This document shows positions 30,049-39,861 of a stretch of 64,000 nucleotides of DNA, in pieces. The DNA lies in NCBI GenBank assembly GCA_963576725.1, contig OY755246.1, positions 75,137,467-75,201,466 on the forward strand, written 5' to 3'. Below the pieces are notes generated by a model. That model searched no databases, had not been told where the DNA came from, and worked only from the letters and a program-made list of their open reading frames with translations. The translations under genes were made by a program, and so were the position numbers. Position 1 is the stretch's first letter; each line of letters opens with the position of its first letter. The stretch comes from Azorinus chamasolen (lineage: Eukaryota > Mollusca > Bivalvia > Cardiida > Solecurtidae).

Positions 30049-30772
30049 CATAAATACTTGAACTGCTCTGATCAAATATTTCGACCACTAAGGGCCTTTT
30101 TCAAAGATTATCATGTCAAAATACACGTCACATTTTTGTTACATGCATTCTGCCATAAAGTCAAAGAGAATAATGTTGATCCAGCGTCATGGTGACATTG
30201 GGTTGTTATTTAAAATGCCATGACGTCATCAAAATGACGTCATCAAATGACGTCATGGGTGCAACGACGTCATGCATGCATTAGCGCATTATCCTCTTTG
30301 ATGTTACAGCCAAAATTAATGGACCTGTCTTTCAATTCTACATGCATGGAACATCCGTTTCAAAACTACAAATCACTGCTATGACCACCGATTCCAAAAT
30401 GTCTGTTTATTGGTTTCTCTCTCTCATGCCTCACATCACTCAAATGTTCTTCCATTCTCTCCCGAATTTCTCTCTCAGTTTCACCGACATACACCATTAT
30501 ATTGCATTTATTGCATTTAATTGCATATACTACATTTCTTTCTCTACAGTTAATATTGGTAGACACATTGTAAACTGATTGCCTATTTGTGTCACTAATA
30601 CTTGACATTTCAAGAATACTGCAAGTAGCACAACCCTGTGAACAGACTGTATTGCTTGGTCTAACAATCCGGTTAGTTTTTGAATGCACCAGTGTGTCAC
30701 ATAGCTTTTTATCACGCCTGATGCTACAATTGGCAGTTGTTGAAATAACGTAGTTGACCCTAAATGACAATA
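30049..30772 (-). mobile_element. Penelope-like element, 5'-truncated copy
   Basis: It carries the GIY-YIG frame remnant and the full 3' terminal region, nearly identical to the minus-strand copy at 16818 (CTAAGGGCCTTTTTCAAAGA, CATGACGTCATCAAAATGAC). The 3' end is CATAAATACTTGAACTGC at 30049. The 5' end breaks off in the segment between thumb and GIY-YIG, near 30745. TTATTGTCAT occurs at 30042-30051 and 30773-30782, a possible target duplication overlapping the ends. Confidence 0.75.
30366..30770 (-). pseudogene. PLE GIY-YIG domain fragment
   Basis: Same Cys segment (CSQGCATCS) and V-Y-V-G-E-T-E-R-E-I-R-E-R as the copy at 17026. A deletion of about 10 bp near 30370 (AAATCACTGC against AAATCTCACATCATCACTGC) shifts the frame after G-G-H-S-S-D, and a further in-frame change removed the W-R-L-R-T-Y-R-P tail. 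The first codons of the frame come from the flanking repeat, so there is no native start. Confidence 0.8.
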
Positions 30773-31187
30773 GTTATTGTCATTTAGGGTCAACTACGTT
30801 CGAACTACAAACACAGTAGAGTCTTTGCATCCAAGCTTACCATAGAGATGATTTGAACATGTTGAACCGTTTTGGGCCACATCATGGGTTTCTTAAGCAA
30901 GGTCAACTACGGTCATCCCCGCTATGGTCAACTACGCGAGTGGCCATAAGAAACGTTCACGGGTTAATGGATGATTGTAGCAACGTTAAATGTCGCACCG
31001 ACGCTAAATGTCGCACTTAACCGAGTCTGCTCTGTTTGCCTGTGACAAAAAGTTGATATGAATCTACATTTTGTGCCTTGGCCAACAATTCTTGTGTCCA
31101 TGTGCTTTAATAACAAATACTCTAATTAACATTCATAATAATTATCATGTTTTTACAGAGGCGTCAAAAGGCGTCACTAGGTGTGTA

Positions 31188-31215
31188 AGTGTGTGTGTGT
31201 GTGTGGGGGGGGGGG
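31188..31215 (+). repeat. (TG)n-(G)n microsatellite
   Basis: GTGTGTGTGTGTGTGTG passes into about ten G. It is preceded by GTCACTAGGTGTGTAAG. Confidence 0.7.
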
Positions 31216-31364
31216 TAATGAGACGTGTTCCACAATGAAAGGTTAACCAAGTAACTAGTTATATGGAAATAAAAATATTTTATTTCAGTGTAAGGTAAAT
31301 ACATGTATGCATGCCAATTGTTGCAATATTACACTTTCTTAATGTTTTTTTCTTAAGGATTCCG

Positions 31365-31527
31365 CTGACCCCTTTCTGTATTGAATGAATATCCATGTTA
31401 AGAAATTGAAAACATGAACAAGCAAAACGAGCAGACCCTGATCAGACGATTCATATATAAGCCATTTGACCCGGTCTACTCTGTTCGCAAAATATTTAAA
31501 AAGTGTTTATACTGAGGAAAGGGTTAA
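31365..31527 (+). mobile_element. A-MITE, short diverged copy
   Basis: It starts GACCCCTTTCTG (TTAA lost) and has GAATGAATATCCATG. The hairpin GCAAAACGAGCAGACCCTGA / CGGTCTACTCTGTTCGC follows at 31421-31490, and it ends GGAAAGGGTTAA. Confidence 0.6.
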
Positions 31528-31957
31528 AGTGACAGTTTCTTCAATAAACACAAATTTTCATTCAAATATATAACCTGGTTTTGGATTATATTAAATCATT
31601 TTTATGAATATTGTCAATTTGAACTTATACCGTAAAATGTGCCTGTAAAACAAAATAAACCGCTTTCGTCAATACTTATGCTTTTTGCTTGTAACACAAA
31701 CTATTATCGGACTACAACAGAACTTCACAATCTCCAACTGCAAGGGACCTTACAAATTATAGAGGTTCGAGTCATCCTGTTTCTAATCTAAACAATTTCT
31801 CAAGTTCACAGTTTAATGCTCCTGTAGGAGCTTTCAGCAATATTTTCGACATGCATTACCCTGGCACATGTGTTTCTAGATATGCGTAGTGATACATTTT
31901 AGAACAATTCTCTATTGCAGATTTTGGAATCTCCTGCCGCTTTTTTGTTGTTTTATA
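31528..31957. other. Unrecognised sequence with a B-MITE scrap
   Basis: TTTAATGCTCCTGTAGGAGC and TTTCAGCAAT near 31811-31842 resemble the B hairpin centre. Nothing else was recognised. Confidence 0.4.
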
Positions 31958-33225
31958 CCCCGTAAACAAATATGTGAGGAGATATACTGGACTCACTGTC
32001 GGTCGGTCCGTGGGTTGGTCGGTCGGTCCGTCCGTCCGTCTGTCCCGAAAAAGAATATCTTTTATAAATTTCAAATTTGGTGTATGAGTACATCTTAGGA
32101 TGGCGAATGTCGCGTACCATTTTCCAATCCCTGTGACCTTGACATTGACATCTGACCTCAGTTCTAAAAATAGATATTGTCCAGAACATATCTCCTAAAT
32201 TATTTGAGGTAGAAATGTTAAATTTGGTGTGTAAGTACATCTTGGGATGGCAAATTGTGTAGTTTAGTATCATTTTCACGTCTCTGTGATCTGACCTTGG
32301 TACCGTGTATCTGTGTGTCCGTGTACAGCTTGTCCGGAACATATCTCCTACATTACTTGAAGTAGGAATGGAAAATGTGGTTTGGGTGGTCATCTTGGGA
32401 CAGCAGAGTGTGCATGCAATTTTTAGGTTTCTGTAACATTGGCCGTGATTCCTGACCTGGTCTATAAAAAACACATTATCCGGTGGATATATTCTACATT
32501 ACCCGCGATAGGAATGCAAACTTTGGTGTGTGAGCACATCTTGTAATGTCGAAGTGCCACATACAGGTTTCGAGTCTTAGTGCCCATGACCTTGACCAAT
32601 GACCTCAGGTAGTTGGAGCGTTTATCCTATATTAATTGAGATAGAAATGCCAAATTGGGTGTGTAAGTAAATCTAAGCAATGCGGGATGATGCGTACCGT
32701 TTACAGTCTTTGTGGCCTTGACATTGACCACTTACCTGGGCTATAGATAAATATTGTCTGGTGTGTATCTCCTTTATTACATGAGGTAGGAATGCCAAAG
32801 TTGGTACTTGTGGGTACATTTTGTGATGGCAGTGGGTCGCGTAGAGTTTTCAGGTCTCTGTGATCTGGGCATTGACTGTTTGACTGTTTACCTCAATTAT
32901 AGAAAAAACTTGCCCAAAGCGTATCACTTATATTACTTGAGACTGGAATGCCAAATTTGGTGTATTAGTACATCTTAGGAATTCAGGTCACACTTTGCAA
33001 CACACATTTCAGTGTCATTGTTTAGCTTTTGGGGCATTTGTCACTTACTGTGAAACATTCTTTTTTCTGTGTGAAACTTTGTCCACTTGATTTTGTTGTC
33101 ATATCCTCAGAGTTTTTACAAAAATGTAGACATTTAACATTGTGCACAAATAATAGTTGATGTCTGCAACATGTATTATACTCCTGCAAGCAAAGATTCA
33201 GGGGGTATACTAGAACCACCCAGTC
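31958..33225 (+). mobile_element. Tandem-repeat element with about 147-bp units
   Basis: The head TATACCCCGTAAACAAATATG is followed by a GGTCGGTCCG microsatellite at 32000-32044. About seven units carry AAATTTGGTGTRTRAGTACA, CATCTTRGGATGGC, TCTSTGACCTTGACATTGAC and GAACATATCTCCTA (starts near 32073, 32221, 32371, 32519, 32652, 32796 and 32953). The tail has ACTCCTGCAAGCAAAGATTC and GGGGGTATACT, partly complementary to the head. Same architecture as P, different core. Confidence 0.65.
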
Positions 33226-33514
33226 GGGTAATTGGTATCGCAAACTCTTCCTTCAATTTCAAAGTTATTTATTTTTGGCATACATAATAATCAACAATGT
33301 TATATAATTTAATATTTTTTGTTTACATTAGTTTTGGTGAGCTGTGATTGGTTGTATTTTTTATTCATAGCCCCATGAAAAAAATAAACACGCCTTGCTG
33401 GGACTACTTTGTATTGTTCCGCAGTTATATGAATCGGTATTACATGTTGAAAATAAACAAAGGATTTGTAAATATTGTTTTAATTTCATTCGTACATTCA
33501 GTAGTGATATTATA

Positions 33515-33650
33515 TGCAGAATATTTTTTGTTTTCATGGAGAGATAAAAAAAAAAACTTGGTCACATTTTAGTATCAAACCGCTTCGCGGTTTCATACAG
33601 TGTAATAAAGTTGTTTTCATATCTCCATGAAAACAAAAATATTCTATATC
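33515..33650. repeat. Inverted repeat
   Basis: AGAATATTTTTTGTTTTCATGG and AGAGATA are answered by TATCTCCATGAAAACAAAAATATTCT. The loop contains AACCGCTTCGCGGTTT, itself a perfect hairpin. Confidence 0.65.
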
Positions 33651-33826
33651 TTCCTTAAATGTGCGAGACGTAATTTTCATTTTTCAGTATCTGAAATACA
33701 CGAGTTGCCAGCCCATGGATTTGTGATCAAGGCTGCCGTGCGTCGGTATCCATCGCCGTCAGTGATAGTTGTAGTTTTAACCAAGTGAGATTCCGAGTAA
33801 CTCTGCGTTCCATCAGGATCTAAACT

Positions 33827-33995
33827 GTTTGACACTCTGGCAACCATTCAATAAGCCTCATCCATTCAGAGTTGCATCAGATCTAAATTGTTTGACATTC
33901 TGGCAATCATTCAATAAGCCTCATTCATTGATCTAAATTGTTTGACACTCTGACAATCATTCAATAAGCCTCATCCATTCACAGTTGCATCAAGC
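33827..33995 (+). repeat. Three tandem units of 50-70 bp
   Basis: Each has CTAAAYTGTTTGACAYTCTG, GCAATCATTCAATAAGCCTC and CATTCAxAGTTGCATC. TGTTTGACACTC matches the outer arm of the CTTGGATCC hairpin family, so the array probably grew from such a copy. Confidence 0.6.
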
Positions 33996-34295
33996 CCATT
34001 GTTGCACTGATATTATTTTTCACAGCGGGCCAAGGATTGATAGCTAATACATCGAGTACCACAACAATTATCATCTCAGAGTGAATAGGGTCAAAATGTA
34101 TTTGAAACGTATTTGTACGAAACACACGCACACACACTTCTCGTGTTCGATTGCTATTAGCTCTATTACGACTGTACACACAATCTCGCTATTATGACAT
34201 GGATATTCAAAGTATGAGAGTTGTCAAATACTCCATTGATGTGATTCATGGAGTTCAATGCTATCGGCACTCCTGCAAAAAGTCATTAACGCTTT

Positions 34296-34363
34296 CCAAA
34301 CAGTGTAAGAATTGATCAGACGCTGCGTCATTTTAAACGCCTGATCAGTTCTGCACTGTTTGC
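34296..34363. repeat. Hairpin repeat, AAGAATTGATCAGACGC variant
   Basis: CCAAACAGTGTAAGAATTGATCAGACGC is answered by GCCTGATCAGTTCTGCACTGTTTGC. The outer arms are those of the AGTG A-hairpin; the middle is different but still self-complementary. Confidence 0.6.
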
Positions 34364-34763
34364 TATATACTAGTGTGATTGATATAGATTGTTTGCTATA
34401 TGCTAGTGTGATTGATATAGATTTTCATACTTGCTCTTAAACATTTTACTTACTGACTTTTCATGTAAGAACTATTGACTTAGAGTGAGTTTAAAAATAG
34501 TATATAAACGCCGGAATGTTTGGCCTTATACTGATCATAGCAGAACTGCTATTTCAATTAATCATCTTAATTCTATTCAAGACGCAAACATACTCCGGGT
34601 AGACAGCTCCTATTCTGTTTGCAAATTGTAAAGAGTTGAAACCTTTAGCATATGACTGGCGTACTGTTGTTTATGGTTTCGAGGAGGTTGGATCCAGATG
34701 AGACACCTGGTTAACGGTTGGAAATGCACAAGAATTCAGTTACGTTGACACTTCCAAATTCGA

Positions 34764-35083
34764 ATGTATACAGTAGAACCGGTTTTAAAAGCAGGTGGTT
34801 TCTAAATGCAGGGCAAAAATAATGCAGAACGCTCCTACATGAGCCATGGATACGAATATCTACGCATTTACAAACAGAGTAGTCTCCGATCAGACCACTC
34901 CTGTTGGAGTCTTCTGATTCTGATATTGTCTGTTTGGTTATTTTATAATATTTAAGCATGCTTTTACAGATTCATCCATGACCAACATCCCCTGTGCTCA
35001 TGTACCGTTATAAAATTCCATCTAATTAATATGTATGACGTCATTATTTCTTACATGAATATTCATTAAGTAAAGGGTTAAAT
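34764..35083. mobile_element. B-MITE fragment joined to an A-MITE right half
   Basis: CAGTAGAACCGGTTTTAAAAGCAGGTGG and TGCAGGGCAAAAATAATGCAG begin a B-MITE at about 34770. It runs into an A-hairpin at 34870-34938 (ACAAACAGAGTAGTCTCCGA / ATTGTCTGTTTGG), then ATTTCTTACATGAATATTCA and AGTAAAGGGTTAA at 35071-35083. Confidence 0.5.
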
Positions 35084-35090
35084 AGTATCA

Positions 35091-36490
35091 TTTATTATGA
35101 ACCTGTCAGTTACTGCAGTAAAATCGATTGTATTCGATCACGCAATACAACCTCTCAGATAAAGTTTCCGTGCAATACAAGATCCATATTTTCACGTCGA
35201 AAAGTGGGTTTACTTTCGCTCGGCAATAGCCGTAAATTTCCGTGACGCACCGGAGACTCGTCTATTTTAGTAACGCAATGTATCTGAATAAAAGGAGTTA
35301 GAATATTGATGTTCTTTTGTGTTCTTTTATTAAAATAGGTATATAATAAATGGAATATTACACGTAGTGATGATATGAAGGGTTGTATTACATGAGTGTT
35401 TGTTTGTCCGTGGTATTCTCACTCGCCATACGGCGGAAACAACAACTCATGTGATACAACCCACAGGGGTCTGGACCGCTTCATTGGGGTCTATATGTAC
35501 TATATAATAACAAGGATTCCAACTAGCAGAACGGATATCCGTGTATCACGAGTACAAATATGACTGTAACTCTTACAATTTAAATGATAATTTCGTAATT
35601 CTTTCGGCTATTGAAAACCAATATATTTTTCTATCAAATAAATATAATCTTATAACGCTAACTTATGAACAAATATCAATCAAAAAATGATTTTCTCAAA
35701 ATTTCACGTGTTTTTTGGGGTCATTGACAAACGTTCGTTCACCCCGGTTTCACTATATCACAGCAATAACCTTTGCAGTTAAAAAATGGCATGGTTCAAT
35801 AAAACGAATTAATTCTATCACCCACCTCCAATTTTTTAGTCTCCAGCATCAAAAGAATGATGTAAAACTAGCGAGTTTTTTCAGTTAGCCTCAACTCGTC
35901 GAGGAAGGAGCCATGGTACGTGACGTCATGGATTTTCCAACGTTTCCTTCGCCCATCCAATGAAATGGCTCCATTCAAATTTGTTGCAAAATGGCACCAT
36001 CCGAAATAGAAACAACGACAGACGGAAAGGCCGCTGTTGCTAGTTGCTTACTTATTTAGAGGACAAAACAAATTGAGATTGGTGATATAATTGGGTTGTT
36101 TTATTGATCCACGCCATCTTTTGAACTGAAAATCGCCAGGTTATGGCTGTGATATAGTGAGACCGAGGTGAACGAACGTTTGTCAATGACCCAGAAAACA
36201 CGTGAAATTTTGAGAAAATCATTGTTGGATTGATAATTGTGCATAAGTTACCGTCAGAAAATTATATTTATTTGATAATAAAATATATTGGCTTTCAATA
36301 GCCGAAAGAATTACGAAATTATCATTGAAACTGCAAGAGTTACATTCATATTTATACTTGTGGTACACGGATGCCCGTTCTGCTAGTTGGAACCCTTGTT
36401 ATTATGTAGTACATATAGACCCCATGAAGCGGTCCAGACCCCTGTGATACAACCCTTCATATCGTCACTTCGTGTAATATATTCCCTATG
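35091..36490. repeat. Duplicated repeat, copy 1, split by a MULE
   Basis: 35091-35462 continued at 36446-36490 matches 36578-36985. Shared words include ATTCGATCACGCAATACAAC, TCAGATAAAGTTTCCGT, TTTTCACGTCGAAAAGTGG and GTGACGCACCGGAGAC. The right part is palindromic (GGAATATTACACGTAG..GAAGGGTTGT against ACAACCCTTCATATCGTCACTTCGTGTAAT). Confidence 0.75.
35463..36445. mobile_element. Mutator-like non-autonomous element with long inverted repeats
   Basis: 983 bp beginning ACAGGGGTCTGGACCGCTTC and ending with its complement GAAGCGGTCCAGACCCCTGT. The inverted arms extend about 380 bp each (landmarks GCAGAACGGATATCCGTG, AATGATAATTTCGTAATTCT, GACAAACGTTCGTTCACC) around a centre of about 210 bp. GATACAACCC is duplicated at 35453-35462 and 36446-36455, and the sister repeat at 36941-36950 has it once. 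A 10-bp duplication plus very long inverted repeats is typical of Mutator-like elements. No transposase frame is present. Confidence 0.8.
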
Positions 36491-36577
36491 TAAAACCTTA
36501 ACCTTTATCACAGTAACCGCGAGCTAACTGTTATTTGCTGACTGTTATTTGTATACGGTTTGGGTTCAATGATTGCT

Positions 36578-36985
36578 CTTTATTATATGCCTGTCACTTT
36601 CTGTGGTAAAATACGATTGTATTCGATCATGCAATACAACCTCTCAGATAAAGTTTCCGTATTACACGAGCGTGCAATACATGGTCCGTATTTTCACGTC
36701 GAAAAGTGGCACTATTTTCGCTCGGCAATAGCCGTAAATTTCCGTGACGCACCGGAGACGCGTATATTTTTAATAACACAATGTATCTGAATAAAAGGAG
36801 TTATTGATTTTCTTTTGTATTCTTTTATTAAAACAGATATATAATAAATGGAATATTACACGTAGGGACATATATGAAGGGTTGTGTCACATTCGTGGTG
36901 GTTTGTCCGTGGTATTCTACGGCCAAACAGCCACTCATGTGATACAACCCTTCATATCGTCACTTCGTATAATATTCCCTATTTA
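36578..36985. repeat. Duplicated repeat, copy 2 (empty site)
   Basis: The uninterrupted sister of copy 1, including ACTCATGTGATACAACCC followed directly by TTCATATCGTCACTTCG. It begins about 90 bp after copy 1 ends. Confidence 0.75.
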
Positions 36986-36989
36986 CACC

Positions 36990-37692
36990 ATAAATACGCC
37001 TTTCTACGCCGTTGCAAGCAGAGAAGATCCAGATCAGACAACTCATTTAAAGAGGAAGTCCCTACAATGATCGCATATTTTCAATAATATCATAAAACTT
37101 GGTATTTGTTATGCTCTATGATTATTATGAAGGTTCCCAATTTGAACTTATATCGAAAAATGCCCCTGTGATACAAATAAACCGATTCCATCAATACTGA
37201 TATTTTTTGTTCTACAACAGAATATTATCGGCCTTTTCCGTTATATTCTTCCGCGTTTTGCCGATGATCACCCGATCCCTCCATTGTTTACGTAATAGCC
37301 TTCTCGGAAGTGGTCGGAGAATCGCGAATAGGGCGAACAGTTACGAAACTAAAACCCAACCCGAATAAAACTGAAACATCGGGGAGTAAAAACGGGATCA
37401 GCGATATCAAACACATGGATGTTTTGTCATTATAAACGCTAATTGAATGGGGTTTCTTGCGATATACTACTTTTCAGGATATAAACATATGAGTTTTGTA
37501 TATTTTGAGTGTTTTTGAAACGCGTCAAATGTAGGGACATCCCCTTTAAGAGCTGTCTGATCAGGGTCTATTCTGTTTGCATATGATATACTATAGATAT
37601 GATTCTACAGTTTCTGACATGTCCAAAACTCCACCTATCCATTCATTATGTGATTATTTCTTACATAAATATTCATGGAGTAAAGGGTTAAA
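36990..37692 (+). mobile_element. A-MITE split by a nested TTAA element
   Basis: The left part CGCCTTTCTACGCCGTTGCA, AGCAGAGAAGATCCAGATCA (36999-37050) and the right part AGAGCTGTCTGATCAGGGTC, TATTCTGTTTGC (37550-37582) form one hairpin once 37051-37549 is removed. The 3' part has ATATAGATATGATTCTACAG, TTACATAAATATTCATGG and AGTAAAGGGTTAA at 37679-37691. Confidence 0.7.
37051..37545. mobile_element. TTAA-flanked nested element
   Basis: 495 bp with ends AGAGGAAGTCCCTACA and (complemented) AGGGGATGTCCCTACA, 14 of 16 matching. TTAA lies immediately outside at 37047-37050 and 37546-37549. It is GC-richer than its surroundings at 37216-37400. Non-coding. The TTAA duplication suggests a piggyBac-mobilised element of a family different from the A-MITE. 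Confidence 0.7.
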
Positions 37693-37945
37693 GTTTGATA
37701 AATAATTCATCAAAAGTTTGACCGATCTGAAGTGCATTTATTTTGCAAGTATAAATTTATCCAGATCATAGTGTGAGCTGACACGATTTTAACACTACAA
37801 CGGTAAAATATGCGGATAATTCATGAGACACGATAAGAGTAAAGATGCGGTTAATTCATAAGACATCGTAACTCTTTGCATTATAGAGACGCCCATTGAT
37901 GTTTTGTAAACAGGGTAGACCCAGATCAGGATATGTTTTGCAGTA

Positions 37946-38153
37946 CAGTAGAACATGTCCTGAGCGGTCATTTATTTATTGAACGTGTGAGTGTTTAAAG
38001 ACAAGTGGTTGCTTAATGCAGGGCAAAAGTAATGCAGAAAGCTCCTGTAGGAGATTTCGGTATTACAGTTGACCTGCATTAAGCTGTCATCTGCCTTACA
38101 TACTTATAATTAGACTCTTTTTGGATGGATGACCGCTTAAGAAGGTTCTACTA
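37946..38153 (+). mobile_element. B-MITE
   Basis: TA, then CAGTAGAACATGTCCTGAGC GGTCAT at the left and ATGACCGCTTAAGAAGGTTC TACT at the right, then TA. The interior palindrome is GCTTAATGCAGGGCAAAAGT..AGAAAGCTCCTGTAGGAG..GTTGACCTGCATTAAGC. It lies about 120 bp downstream of the receptor stop codon. Confidence 0.7.
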
Positions 38154-38199
38154 TATAAGAAGTGACTCTTAGTTTCATGTTCTATAGGCAATGGTACCC

Positions 38200-38276
38200 A
38201 ATGTAGTAAACTGCTGTTACTGAATATTTATGGGTTGACGGATTCCTGTATAATAATTCATAAGGTAAAGCGTTAA
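38200..38276 (-). mobile_element. A-MITE-like terminus at the receptor stop codon
   Basis: On the minus strand the sequence from 38276 is TTAACGCTTTACCTTATGAA, close to the complete copy at 50972 (TTAACCCTTTACTTCATGAA). The TAA stop of the receptor (38275-38273) is made of these bases. The opposite end of this element was not located. Confidence 0.5.
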
Positions 38277-39751
38277 TCTTCGTCCTGTTCCTTTTTGTTA
38301 ACAACCAAAGCAAACAGCACGGCCGTGGCAGTTATTAATAAGCACAAGCAAATCAGGAAAAATATGACGTCTAAACAGTAGCTAACATCTTTCCACGTGA
38401 CCTCATCTTCCTCCTCTACAACTGAGACAGAACGTGATTTCTTTACATCCTTGTTTTTTCCATTCCTTTCAGGCACGTGCGTATCGCATTCAAACTCTTC
38501 GTCAATATCTTGCGTCCACTTGCCTCTATACAGCTGGAACGGCGGATAACCGTTGGTTACAAACACACTACTGTCCTTCCCGCCGTGGCTTTGGTGAGTG
38601 TTGACACTTCCCCGACTGTTCTGACTGCGGAGTTCACTGAACGAACGTCGTCGTCGTTGCCCATAGTTCCTATGGCCGCGACATTTACATCCCATGCATC
38701 TCACCAGAGCAACTAAACAGCCGGGAACTTGTGTCTTTTCATCTCGAAAATAGACCCGTAAGCTAAACACGGTCAAAAAGATGACCAACACACTTAGGAC
38801 AAGCACCCCGAGGAGGTAGTAACTTAGAAGAGACATTGGGTCTGAGGTTTTGGGTAAGGTGTCACCGACAAGAGTCAGAAACACAGCGATGGCCAACAAC
38901 ACAGTGAGACAGTACGACATGCGCTCGCCACTCTCCGTCGGGATTAAAAAGACGATCATGTTCAGAAATGACATGAACACAACGGGAAGAATGACGTTGA
39001 CTAAAACGAAACGCGGTTTTCGTCGGAGAGTCATTTCATAAGACAACACAGACGAACCGGCAGAATCCATAAATCCATACGCATCCGTTCTAATGAGATC
39101 CCATTGTCCGTTTCCGTTGTAAAATTGAGTTCCCGCATTTTCAGCAATCGGCAATAGTGTAACTTCCTTGGCAGAGTAACCCCAGGGCAGGAACACCAAT
39201 GCGCATGTCTGGTGGTCCCAAGGGTAATAGGTAATGTCTACTGTGCAGCTTGCATCAAACACAGCTCCTGGGGTCACATATGAAGATCCATCATGTTCGT
39301 ACCGAAATATATTCCAACTATTCCCTACACTGTCAATTTTGTCGTATGCATTTACCAAAACAACTGGCGGCTTCCAGAAGTCGCCGCCCTCAGTCGAAAA
39401 TGATTCCATCCCCCCATACTGCTTCGGATCCCATTTAAGATGTTCATCAATCCAGGCCATAATAACGAATCCGATCACGGAAAACTTTTCAGTGACTTCC
39501 TCAAAGTCCTGTATACCAATTAGTTCAAAATGAATGCCCACATGCGTTGTCTCGTTCTGGTAAAACGCTGGCCGGAATTTCTTATTGTAAAATACCTTCT
39601 TGTCATCTATTAACTTTTGCATGTCAGAAGTCGTGTATGCAAAAGAGCTGGACAGGTAAAACAGTATCAATACGCTAAACAATGCTTTGTGAACGGTGCC
39701 CATTTTAAATACGCACTTTTGTATGTTATGTGATTTATTTCCGGGTCGCAT
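38273..39751 (-). CDS. Cys-loop ligand-gated ion channel subunit, nicotinic acetylcholine receptor-like, intronless
   Basis: An intact 492-codon frame. Met17 (39703) is the likelier start: context AAAATGG, followed by a signal peptide (hydrophobic residues about 23-38). The first ATG has T at -3. The extracellular domain has the loop motif WKPPVVLVN (126-134), a 15-residue Cys loop CTVDITYYPWDHQTC (169-183) and a sequon at N66. Four membrane segments lie at about 247-269, 278-295, 307-332 and 458-484, with a long basic, Ser-rich cytoplasmic loop between the last two. G-E-R before M2 keeps the Glu of cation-selective nicotinic channels. No vicinal Cys pair appears in loop C (about 221-240), so it is not a canonical alpha subunit and its ligand cannot be inferred. 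Length and topology are normal. A single coding exon suggests retroposition, a theme in the large bivalve nicotinic expansions. The stop codon lies in a MITE-like end. Confidence 0.92.
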   Translation of the reverse strand: MRPGNKSHNIQKCVFKMGTVHKALFSVLILFYLSSSFAYTTSDMQKLIDDKKVFYNKKFRPAFYQNETTHVGIHFELIGIQDFEEVTEKFSVIGFVIMAWIDEHLKWDPKQYGGMESFSTEGGDFWKPPVVLVNAYDKIDSVGNSWNIFRYEHDGSSYVTPGAVFDASCTVDITYYPWDHQTCALVFLPWGYSAKEVTLLPIAENAGTQFYNGNGQWDLIRTDAYGFMDSAGSSVLSYEMTLRRKPRFVLVNVILPVVFMSFLNMIVFLIPTESGERMSYCLTVLLAIAVFLTLVGDTLPKTSDPMSLLSYYLLGVLVLSVLVIFLTVFSLRVYFRDEKTQVPGCLVALVRCMGCKCRGHRNYGQRRRRSFSELRSQNSRGSVNTHQSHGGKDSSVFVTNGYPPFQLYRGKWTQDIDEEFECDTHVPERNGKNKDVKKSRSVSVVEEEDEVTWKDVSYCLDVIFFLICLCLLITATAVLFALVVNKKEQDED

Positions 39752-39835
39752 ATATCATGTTATTTCATCTCCGTAGATTTCTCTCAGGGCTGCTTGAAGT
39801 CAATGTTTCCTACCGCTGTCCGTTAAAGTCCGTCA

Positions 39836-39856
39836 TCCTGAAATAAACCAAACCAT
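39836..39856 (-). promoter_or_regulatory. Candidate 3' splice acceptor in the receptor 5' leader
   Basis: Minus-strand TGGTTTGGTTTATTTCAG ending at 39838, then GATGACGG. T-rich tract plus CAG lies about 135 nt upstream of Met17, so an untranslated 5' exon may exist further right. No TATA element was recognised nearby. Confidence 0.35.
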
Positions 39857-39861
39857 TAACG

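Noticed and set aside
31953..32474. 173-codon minus-strand frame with H-P-K-M-Y repeats
   Set aside because: It lies in the 147-bp tandem-repeat element; the apparent motifs follow the DNA repeats.
36560..37087. Small plus-strand frames of 67-88 codons
   Set aside because: They read through duplicated repeats and a split MITE; no shared domain.
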